Assembly (NCBI GenBank): GCA_013373625.1
Contig: JABXHM010000050.1
Location: 1-32,804 of the forward strand
DNA from: Alteromonadaceae bacterium
GTDB lineage: Bacteria > Pseudomonadota > Gammaproteobacteria > Enterobacterales > Alteromonadaceae
Direction of reading: 5' to 3'
Length of the DNA: 32,804 bases
This document shows positions 1-5,701 of the stretch, piece by piece; the first letter of the stretch is position 1; each line of letters opens with the position of its first letter. Below the pieces are notes generated by a model, which saw only the letters and a program-made list of their open reading frames with translations, did not search any database and was not told the origin of the DNA. A program made the position numbers and the translations under genes.

Positions 1-43
1 CCACCGATCTCTTAGTGCCTTATTTTGCAAGGAAAAATTTTAG

Positions 44-90
44 TGGCGACCCCTGAAGGAATCGAACCCTCAACCTGCGGATTAGAAGTC
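44..90 (-). pseudogene. attL: displaced 3' half of tRNA-Arg(TCT)
   Basis: Read on the minus strand this is the last 47 nt of a tRNA-Arg, from the anticodon loop (TCT) through the T arm to an encoded CCA. The 5' half is missing. It matches the 3' half of the intact tRNA at the right end except for about six scattered bases, and the differences keep the T stem paired. The longest exact block shared with the right end is cggattagaagtc (78-90), the likely crossover core. The simplest reading is that the phage brought its own 3' half, which now completes the tRNA at the right, and pushed the host's original 3' half here. Confidence 0.85.
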
Positions 91-128
91 ACAAAGCTAT
101 CAAGCAAAAACAAACGACTAGCTAAAAA

Positions 129-173
129 TTTCCCAAAGAACAGAGCCAAAACAAAGGCAGAATTTGGGAAACC
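129..173. promoter_or_regulatory. Left integrase arm-type sites (inverted pair)
   Basis: TTTCCCAAA at 129-137 and TTTGGGAAA at 163-171 form a perfect 9-bp inverted pair about 40-95 bp inside the crossover core. The right copy extends to TTGGGAAACCGCA (164-176), and the same 13 bases recur at the other end of the prophage (32475-32487). Repeats of one short motif on both arms beside the cores are the pattern of integrase arm-binding sites. The function is inferred. Confidence 0.55.
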
Positions 174-193
174 GCAAAAAGGACGGCGAAACT

Positions 194-451
194 ATGCAAT
201 TCAACAAGAAACCGACAGCCGAAGACGAACTAAGGCGAACCGGACGCGCGATCGGCCTTCAATCGGTCGCGACAGGCTTTGACCTTTTGCTGATTTCCGC
301 AATGCTCGGCACAGGCTTTTTTATTCAATGGGCGATCTGGCTAGTCGTCATAGGCGCAGCCCTACACACACTCTACAGCGCCGCCGGTGACGCCGTGGAA
401 TGGACAAAGGGCAAGATCCCACAAAACCCGCTCAAGCGCCGCAAGCACTAG
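194..451 (+). CDS. Small membrane protein at the left end of the prophage
   Basis: 85 residues. The start is ATG 194, chosen because AAGGA lies 10 nt upstream; an in-frame ATG at 164 lacks such a site and overlaps the arm sites. The N-terminus is polar and charged (residues 1-27). Residues about 29-63 are strongly hydrophobic and could form two short membrane helices with a tight turn. The tail is basic (ends KRRKH). The family is not recognised. Its place next to attL, apart from the lytic operons, is typical of prophage genes that may be expressed in the lysogen, but a role in exclusion or conversion is only a guess. Confidence 0.6.
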   Translation: MQFNKKPTAEDELRRTGRAIGLQSVATGFDLLLISAMLGTGFFIQWAIWLVVIGAALHTLYSAAGDAVEWTKGKIPQNPLKRRKH

Positions 452-491
452 CGCCGCCGCCCAAAACTTTTTTCGGCGCGCCTCTTGCCGG

Positions 492-510
492 TTAGGGCAT
501 TATGCCCTAA
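492..510. promoter_or_regulatory. Palindromic operator upstream of the left rightward cluster
   Basis: TTAGGGCATTATGCCCTAA is a perfect 9-bp inverted repeat around one central base, in the 106-nt gap between the membrane protein gene and the gene at 558. A TATACA box (512-517) follows immediately, and a partial half site (tagggc, 521-526) lies further on. The position suggests an operator controlling the 558-1590 cluster, perhaps bound by the small HTH protein encoded within it. It does not resemble the two operator classes found at 27600-29691. Confidence 0.5.
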
Positions 511-557
511 CTATACACCATAGGGCGATGAAGCCCGCCAACATTGGAGAATGACCC

Positions 558-1040
558 ATGCAAGAACAGATCAACGCCGCCTTCGCCGCCATCGACGCCC
601 GCGCCCACGCCAACGCCCGCGAATTCTTTTTCAACAAGATCGACACTTGCCGCGCCGCCGTTGAAGCCGCCCGCGCCGAACACTTCGCAAACGGCGGAAA
701 GGCTTTTCGCTTCGACTACACCGCCGCCGCCTTTGAGCATTTCGGATCCCGCGCCGCTCATGATCTCGTCATGGGCCGTTCGCGCGACGACGCCGCCGAA
801 CGCATCGAAAAGCACGTCGAACAGAAGATCGCCAAGCGTAACGCCCAGATCATCAAGGCTCTGACCAAAGCCGGAATTGAAGAAATCCCCGCCTTTGAAC
901 TTGTCGAAATCAGCGACGGATTTGAGGGCGTTTTTTATGTCGGCGTCGCCCGCGTGACGATCCGCACAATCCTTGCGGGCGGGTATAACATCCAGCGCCT
1001 ACACAACCGCACCGTCGTCAACATCAAGGCAACCAAATGA
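558..1040 (+). CDS. Conserved-looking phage protein of unknown function
   Basis: 160 residues. ATG 558 has GGAG about 8 nt upstream. The first ~110 residues are rich in Ala, Arg, Glu and His and look largely helical (DARAHANAREFFFNKI; later AAERIEKHVEQKIAKR). The last 50 residues look like a small alternating beta region (FEGVFYVGVARVTIRTIL). There are no membrane segments, cysteines or catalytic motif. It overlaps the following HTH gene by ATGA, so the three genes 558-1590 form one coupled operon. I do not recognise the family. Confidence 0.65.
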   Translation: MQEQINAAFAAIDARAHANAREFFFNKIDTCRAAVEAARAEHFANGGKAFRFDYTAAAFEHFGSRAAHDLVMGRSRDDAAERIEKHVEQKIAKRNAQIIKALTKAGIEEIPAFELVEISDGFEGVFYVGVARVTIRTILAGGYNIQRLHNRTVVNIKATK

Positions 1041-1234
1041 CTCCGAAAGAATTTGCAGAGGCCCGCGCGAAAACGGGCCTCTCCACCGCCAAGTTAGCCG
1101 AACTATGGAACATGGGGAAAAACGGCGGGCGGACGATCCGCCGTTGGGAAGCCGGTCACGTTCCAGTCAACCCCATCGCCGCTTACTGCATAACTTTGAT
1201 GATTAGCCAAACCGACAAGGAACAAACCAAATGA
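1037..1234 (+). CDS. Small helix-turn-helix DNA-binding protein
   Basis: 65 residues, starting in an ATGA overlap with the gene before. Residues 4-55 fit an XRE-like helix-turn-helix: FAEARAKTGLSTAKLAELW, a glycine-rich turn (GKNGGRT), then IRRWEAGHVPVNPIAAYCI, where the IRRWE segment would be the recognition helix. The protein is a bare HTH without a dimerisation or cleavage domain, so it is more like a Cro or accessory regulator than a CI repressor. The palindrome at 492-510 is the nearest candidate target. This is inferred from position. Confidence 0.65.
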   Translation: MTPKEFAEARAKTGLSTAKLAELWNMGKNGGRTIRRWEAGHVPVNPIAAYCITLMISQTDKEQTK

Positions 1235-1590
1235 CCCGACAAGGAAGAAAACAAACGATCACCTTCTATTACATCGACCGCGACGGAAAAGAACATTCCG
1301 TCATCTTTGAAGATGACTGGATTTATCAGCAGTGCGCCGAATTTAACCCCCAGCCAACAACAACCATTGTAAATTTCCGCGCCATGATCGACGGCCTAAT
1401 CGGTATGATTGAATTCCCCTATTTGTCGCGTTACTGGCGCGCGCACAATTGCTTACACACCAGCGGCGCAAACGGACTAGTTGACGAACTAGGCGCGCCC
1501 GCGATGCAGGAGCTTTTGCGAAGGGCTGGCGACCACATCGGGCAAACAGGAATGGAACTCGCATACTCTTTCGCCTTTCAACAACACTAA
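1231..1590 (+). CDS. Hypothetical phage protein
   Basis: 119 residues, ATGA-coupled to the HTH gene. It is a soluble, acidic to neutral protein with an N-terminal beta-like stretch (KQTITFYYIDRDGKEHSVIF) and a helical C-terminal half. I see no known motif. It is the last gene of the left rightward cluster and is followed 25 nt later by a strong bidirectional terminator. Confidence 0.6.
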   Translation: MTRQGRKQTITFYYIDRDGKEHSVIFEDDWIYQQCAEFNPQPTTTIVNFRAMIDGLIGMIEFPYLSRYWRAHNCLHTSGANGLVDELGAPAMQELLRRAGDHIGQTGMELAYSFAFQQH

Positions 1591-1614
1591 CCGACCACCA
1601 CCCCAGAAACGACG

Positions 1615-1647
1615 AAAGCCGCGCCCGATGATCGGACGCGGCTTTTT
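1615..1647. terminator. Bidirectional intrinsic terminator
   Basis: AAAGCCGCG (1615-1623) pairs with CGCGGCTTT (1637-1645), followed by a run of T on the plus strand (1643-1647). On the minus strand the stem ends in the complementary A/T run as well. It separates the rightward cluster ending at 1590 from the convergent leftward late operon ending at 1647, so one hairpin can serve both. Confidence 0.85.
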
Positions 1648-1928
1648 CATTCATCATCCGCCAGATACGCCGACAGCAGATCCGCCAGCGCCGACAGCCG
1701 CGCGTTAGCTTTCCGCAGCGCGACGACGTGATCGGTTACAACGCGCCCTACGTCCGCCAGATCCGCGACCGATCGCGGCGCGACCGTTACCGGCTCGACC
1801 CACGATCGAGGCACAACCGGCACCGGCGGCGGCGGCTCACTGCACGACGCCAAGCCCGCGCAAATGGTCAAGCAGGTAATCAGGCACCGGATCCGATCGC
1901 CCGATCGCCGCGCGTTTAAGTTCCACAT
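1647..1928 (-). CDS. Rz1: Rz1-like outer-membrane spanin lipoprotein
   Basis: 93 residues. Residues 15-29 form a lipoprotein signal ending in a lipobox (TICAGLASC), so Cys29 would be the lipidated residue. A proline-rich segment follows (EPPPPVPVVP), as in Rz1 proteins. The start ATG 1928 is preceded by AAGGGGAA. The first 92 nt overlap the end of the Rz gene in another frame, the usual overlapping Rz/Rz1 arrangement. Rz1 sits in the outer membrane and pairs with Rz to fuse the two membranes in the last step of lysis. The C-terminal ~50 residues are longer than in lambda Rz1 and look helical. Confidence 0.8.
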   Translation of the reverse strand: MWNLNARRSGDRIRCLITCLTICAGLASCSEPPPPVPVVPRSWVEPVTVAPRSVADLADVGRVVTDHVVALRKANARLSALADLLSAYLADDE

Positions 1929-2130
1929 TCAACCGTTCCCCTTGTAACTGCGCGCGCGCTTCGTCCTCCGCAACGCGCCGCGCCAGAACCGCCGACCGTT
2001 CCGCCGCCAGCCGCGCCGCGCGTTCCGCCGCCAGATCGTCCGACAGCCGCGCGTTAGCGCCCCAGAGCCACCAGAGCGCCAAAAGCACCCCAGAGGCCAC
2101 CAGAGCGCCCGACAGACGCCACCCGATCAA
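1837..2130 (-). CDS. Rz: Rz-like inner-membrane spanin
   Basis: An N-terminal membrane helix (LSGALVASGVLLALWWLWG) precedes a charged heptad-rich coiled coil (LSDDLAAERAARLAAERSAVLARRVAEDEARAQLQ), the layout of an i-spanin. The start is uncertain. I prefer TTG 2130, which overlaps the endolysin stop as TTGA and has AGAGG 8 nt upstream, giving 97 residues. ATG 2151 is in frame but poorly served by a ribosome site and would give 104. The tape measure gene of this phage also appears to use a TTGA start. The Rz1 gene begins inside its end. Confidence 0.8.
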   Translation of the reverse strand: MIGWRLSGALVASGVLLALWWLWGANARLSDDLAAERAARLAAERSAVLARRVAEDEARAQLQGERLNVELKRAAIGRSDPVPDYLLDHLRGLGVVQ

Positions 2131-2684
2131 GCGGCCACCTCTTGCGCCCATTCTTCGAATGCGGCCCACAGAGCCACCGCCAGCGCGTTGCGGCATTGAT
2201 CAGCCGTCACAGCGTCGCCGTCGTTCGATCCGAAGTAAGGTTCGATCAGAACCGCAGGCGCGCGGCCCGCGAAAAGCGACCGCCCGCCGCGATCGGCGCG
2301 CCCGCGAACTTCGACGCCGCGATCGCGCAGACCAAGCGCGTGGATCATCCCAACGTGACACGCCAGCGCCAGCGCCCGCGAACCGGCGGATCCGCTCGAT
2401 AACGTCTTCGTTCCGGTCGCCAGCGGCGACGCCGCCGAATTGAAATGAAGTTCGATCGACGCATCCGCGCCCCATTGATCAACAGCCGCATAAACGGCGT
2501 CGATTTCCGCCGAATAGCTGCGCGCCTTTTCGCGACGGAAAATCCGGACGCGATCGCCGCCGACTTCCTCGATCAGATCCGCAAGCGCGCCATTCCACGC
2601 GAATTCCGAAATCCCGTCGATCCGGCGAACAGCGCCTTGCGCGGCGGCGTTATGGCCGATCACGATTGCAAGCTTCTTATCCAT
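2127..2684 (-). CDS. Endolysin, N-acetylmuramoyl-L-alanine amidase (Amidase_3 type)
   Basis: 185 residues. It carries the zinc amidase signature in order: GH (His11), Glu27 in SEF, His79 in ELHFNS, and Glu147 in LIEPYFGS, the likely catalytic acid. Between these are the family's RGVEVRGRADRGG and SLFAGRAPAVLIEP segments. There is no signal peptide, membrane segment or cell-wall-binding domain, so it is a single catalytic domain that needs the holin to reach the murein. It cleaves the bond between MurNAc and the stem peptide. The start is in a TAATG overlap with the 54-residue membrane protein. It is followed by Rz/Rz1, so the full lysis cassette is present. Confidence 0.9.
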   Translation of the reverse strand: MDKKLAIVIGHNAAAQGAVRRIDGISEFAWNGALADLIEEVGGDRVRIFRREKARSYSAEIDAVYAAVDQWGADASIELHFNSAASPLATGTKTLSSGSAGSRALALACHVGMIHALGLRDRGVEVRGRADRGGRSLFAGRAPAVLIEPYFGSNDGDAVTADQCRNALAVALWAAFEEWAQEVAA

Positions 2685-2848
2685 TAGTCATCCCCTGACC
2701 AGTAAACGCCGGACGACACATCGTCAGCGAAATCCGCCGCTTGATGTGCTGCATCGCGGCCAAAAAAAACGGCCCATGTTACAAACAGGACCGCACCACA
2801 AATTTCCGGAATGTTATTGCGCACAGAGCGCGCGAAACGGCGTCGCAT
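2684..2848 (-). CDS. 54-residue single-span membrane protein in the lysis cassette
   Basis: The start ATG 2848 overlaps the holin stop as TAATG, and its own stop overlaps the endolysin start as TAATG, so it is translationally locked between the two. It has a basic N-terminus (MRRRFARSVRNN), one hydrophobic stretch at about residues 13-30 (IPEICGAVLFVTWAVFFG) and an acidic C-terminus (ends SGDD). The family is not recognised. Charge and position suggest an antiholin or a small second holin, but this is inference. Confidence 0.65.
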   Translation of the reverse strand: MRRRFARSVRNNIPEICGAVLFVTWAVFFGRDAAHQAADFADDVSSGVYWSGDD

Positions 2849-3168
2849 TAGATCCCCCCGCCAGTTCCCCCGCCAGTACGCCAGCGGATCAGCGATTTGA
2901 CGAATTCGCGATCGGAAGCCAACGCAAGGCACGTTTCTAGAATAACCTGACCAAACACCATAACCAGAACCGCCGCGACCACTTCGTCGCCATTGATCAG
3001 CGGCAGGTTTTTGACCGACGGCGCAAGTCCCATCGCCAGCGCCGCCGCCGACGCCACTTGCAGCAGCCAAAGCCAGAAAGTCATTCCCGACGACCGCCGC
3101 CATCGCAGAGTTTTCCAAAGCGCAATGCCCGCAAGCGCGAACCAAAGTTCGCTAGGTTTAGGATCCAT
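2848..3168 (-). CDS. Putative holin
   Basis: 106 residues. ATG 3168 is chosen because GAGGGG lies 8 nt upstream; longer readings in the same frame lack a site. Three hydrophobic stretches are visible: WFALAGIALW (residues 8-17), FWLWLLQVASAAALAMGLAP (about 31-50) and VVAAVLVMVFGQVILETCLALA (about 63-84). The tail is basic and glycine-rich. Size, membrane topology and place directly before the endolysin fit a phage holin that forms the inner-membrane lesion. No specific holin family could be assigned by eye. Confidence 0.7.
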   Translation of the reverse strand: MDPKPSELWFALAGIALWKTLRWRRSSGMTFWLWLLQVASAAALAMGLAPSVKNLPLINGDEVVAAVLVMVFGQVILETCLALASDREFVKSLIRWRTGGGTGGGI

Positions 3169-3236
3169 TTTCTGCCCCTCAAAACGGACGCGGCGAACCC
3201 GAAGGCCCGCCGCTACTCTTTCCCCATTTCCCAAAC

Positions 3237-3710
3237 TCAGACCCGCGCGGCCCAGAAGTCGCCGCGCGGAACCTCGATCGGATCGCCCGTGTCAGGATCC
3301 AGCCGCGACACCATTTCCGGCACGACCGCGCGATATTTCGCCAGCTTGTCCGCGTCCGCCTTTATCTGGCGTTCGCATTCGTCCAGCGCCGCCGACCACG
3401 GCGACACCAGCGACGCCCAATCGGCCAGCCCGACGGCTTCGGCCAGCACCTCGACCCGATCAGGCCAATGCGCCGCGAAAAACGCGGACATTGCGGCATA
3501 AGCCGCCCGCTCGGCGTCCGTCGTCGCCAGCACCAGCAAAACGCCCGCGCCCGATTCCGACAGGATAGGCACCCCCGACCACTTGATAGGCAGCGGCCCG
3601 CCGTCCGCGACCTCGAACGGCGGCGCGTCCATTTCGGACAGCACAGCCGCGCAATCGGCAGAAAGCGCGCGATAGTCCGCGACCCAAACCACAGCTAAAT
3701 GATCAGTCAT
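3237..3710 (-). CDS. Putative tail fibre associated protein
   Basis: 157 residues, ATGA-coupled to the tail fibre gene upstream. It is soluble, with an N-terminal alternating region (HLAVVWVADYRALSADCAAVL) and a long helix around residues 105-135 (SAALDECERQIKADADKLAKYRAVVPEM). It ends in a proline- and aspartate-rich segment. Genes in this place, between fibre and lysis genes, are often fibre assembly chaperones, but I see no family motif. Confidence 0.55.
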   Translation of the reverse strand: MTDHLAVVWVADYRALSADCAAVLSEMDAPPFEVADGGPLPIKWSGVPILSESGAGVLLVLATTDAERAAYAAMSAFFAAHWPDRVEVLAEAVGLADWASLVSPWSAALDECERQIKADADKLAKYRAVVPEMVSRLDPDTGDPIEVPRGDFWAARV

Positions 3711-5416
3711 CCCATTGCCCCCAGAATTTCGGCCATTTGGTCCAGCGTCGCACAGTCCGGCGGATAGATGCGCATTTCATCAAGCATGAGATATGAAGGC
3801 CACGACGCCCTGCTAGTATCGCCACCCAGAATAAAAGTGGAATTATTAGAAACGCCCGCGCCGAACTTCTCATGCTTGAAAAGCGACCCGTCAGCATAAC
3901 GGACAATCAACGCGGCACCTGCCGCGTCCTGACGCATCGCAAGCCCGCTTACCTTGTCCTTTTCCCAAGGCGCGCGGATGGACAAATATTCGCCCCCGAT
4001 CCGCTTGATTAGCTGCACTTCCGCCTCCGTTGACGGATACTCGATGCGAAAACTGTTGTTTGCGTCGCCATTCTCCTTCCCCCAGAAGAGCCTACTATAT
4101 GATTCCAACAAATCGCCCGCAGCTAATCGCGGAACCACTAGCCAATAGCCCGCGTCCAGACTGCTGGAAAGTCTATGGCACCGGATGTTGCTTATTTTGA
4201 AAGAGTAACCCGCGTCACCTTCATTCGGGACACTGCTTTGAAACATCAACGCCCCGTCCGCCCCAAGCCATTGAAAATCAATCTCAAACGATCCTGTTGT
4301 ATCGTTTCTGTAATAGACTTTTTCATTGAACAAATCAGACGGCGCAATCGCAAGATTGACGGTCCCGTTTGAATTGGTCGCGTCCAAGTCCCAACTAAGG
4401 CGATACCACTGGCCCGCAACAAGGCTCTCAGGCGCGGCTTCATGGTAAACCCGATACAAGTTCCCCTGCGTGCCGTTATAGGTGATCGTGGCGGCGTTAG
4501 CGTCACCCGTGCGCGCACATGCGAACCCGTTGAGCCGCGTTGCGTCGCGCATTTCGGCCACTTCCTCAGCGACGCGAAACGGAAATAAATCAGGCACAGG
4601 CAAAGAAACGCTGTCTTGTTGCCGCGTCATCGGCGCGCCTGTTGTCGCAATGTAGCTACTATAACCGTCTAGGTCTGTAACCTGCGCCCCCAGAACAATA
4701 ACATCCGCGCCGACGTTCGGAACATTCGGCCCCATTCCCAAAAAATAATTACCCGCGGCGTTTGCCACCATATCGAATTCAATCCGATATAAGCCGCCGC
4801 CCATGTCCGTGTTGCGAATATTGGTTATGTCAACAGCCTCGCCCGCCACAGACGAAACCAGCGCGCCCACCGGCCCAGCGATAATGGACGAACTATTCAA
4901 GCCGTCGGCGTGTGCATGAGTTTTCGTCCCGATGCGAAATTGCGGGCTAGTCCCTGCAATATACCACGCGGTAGCGTGATACGATCCGCCCGCAATCATG
5001 TTGATTATCGGCCCGTAGCGATGCCACGCCTCACCATTGCCAGCCACCCGCACACCGCCAAAAACGCCAAAATAGTCGCCGCCAAAATCCGAAATCGTTG
5101 CAACTTCGCTAAACCACCCGTTGCCGACATAGGCCGCAGAGACAGGCACCTTGTTCGTTGCCGACGGCTCAAACAGCGCAAGCGGGGAACCGTGCCGATA
5201 GTCGCGGCGGATTTGGTTTGCGACCGTTGCCACGAACCGCCCGTCCGGCCCGATCGAATGACCCACAGACGGTCGCGCGTAGTCCAATTCATGCGACGCG
5301 CGACCGTTCGCAAAATCCCAGACCGCCAGCGGCTCAACCCCGTTAATCGCGCGCCCGTTCGTCGCGCCGAAAGCAGGATAAACCGCGCCCGCTTTCCAAT
5401 CACCAAGCGCCGCCAT
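3707..5416 (-). CDS. Tail fibre / receptor-binding protein
   Basis: 569 residues. The N-terminal ~90 residues probably attach to the tail (region around WDFANGRASHELDYARPS). Two beta-rich jelly-roll-like modules follow, each with Trp/Tyr-rich strands and endings typical of carbohydrate-binding domains (FKISNIRCHRL). The first ends in VTDLDGYSSYIATTG, a phrase common in tail fibres. The last ~130 residues look LamG-like and end in LMLDEMRIYPP. The DNA here is visibly less GC-rich than its neighbours (about half G+C in 4200-4400), a sign of exchange of host-range modules. It is TAATG-coupled to the small gene upstream. Confidence 0.7.
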   Translation of the reverse strand: MAALGDWKAGAVYPAFGATNGRAINGVEPLAVWDFANGRASHELDYARPSVGHSIGPDGRFVATVANQIRRDYRHGSPLALFEPSATNKVPVSAAYVGNGWFSEVATISDFGGDYFGVFGGVRVAGNGEAWHRYGPIINMIAGGSYHATAWYIAGTSPQFRIGTKTHAHADGLNSSSIIAGPVGALVSSVAGEAVDITNIRNTDMGGGLYRIEFDMVANAAGNYFLGMGPNVPNVGADVIVLGAQVTDLDGYSSYIATTGAPMTRQQDSVSLPVPDLFPFRVAEEVAEMRDATRLNGFACARTGDANAATITYNGTQGNLYRVYHEAAPESLVAGQWYRLSWDLDATNSNGTVNLAIAPSDLFNEKVYYRNDTTGSFEIDFQWLGADGALMFQSSVPNEGDAGYSFKISNIRCHRLSSSLDAGYWLVVPRLAAGDLLESYSRLFWGKENGDANNSFRIEYPSTEAEVQLIKRIGGEYLSIRAPWEKDKVSGLAMRQDAAGAALIVRYADGSLFKHEKFGAGVSNNSTFILGGDTSRASWPSYLMLDEMRIYPPDCATLDQMAEILGAMG

Positions 5417-5688
5417 TAGACACCGCCCGCGACGTTGCGCGACAGCTTGAAAGCGGCGTCACCCGTTGCGACGATACGAACGCGCGGCAATTCCCACAGC
5501 CGCAGCACATCCAGCGCCGCCGCCGTGTATACCTGAAACGGCACCCAACCGCCCGCGCCCTCAAATTCGACCGAAACCGAACCGGCTTTCGGCTCTACCA
5601 GCAGCGACGCAACCTCGCGCTCCGACGCGTTCCCGCCGACTTCCAGCGGATCCGCGACGCCGCGCCATTCGTTAAACGTTTCCGGCAT
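5416..5688 (-). CDS. Small tail-associated protein
   Basis: 90 residues. The start is supported by a strong AGGAGG about 9 nt upstream. The sequence is beta-like throughout (SVSVEFEGAGGWVPFQVYTAAALDVLRLW; then VRIVATGDAAFKLSRNV), with no membrane segment. It lies between the tail tip protein and the fibre and is probably a linker or baseplate component. The family is not recognised. Confidence 0.6.
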   Translation of the reverse strand: MPETFNEWRGVADPLEVGGNASEREVASLLVEPKAGSVSVEFEGAGGWVPFQVYTAAALDVLRLWELPRVRIVATGDAAFKLSRNVAGGV

Positions 5689-5701
5689 ATCCTGCCCTCC
5701 T

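Noticed and set aside
25..282. 85-codon frame beginning before attL
   Set aside because: It would translate through the tRNA remnant and both arm sites; there is no ribosome site and the composition is not protein-like.
507..864. Frames on both strands over the first gene of the left cluster
   Set aside because: The glycine/alanine- or proline-rich translations are shadows of the 558-1040 gene, which has the better ribosome site and coupling.
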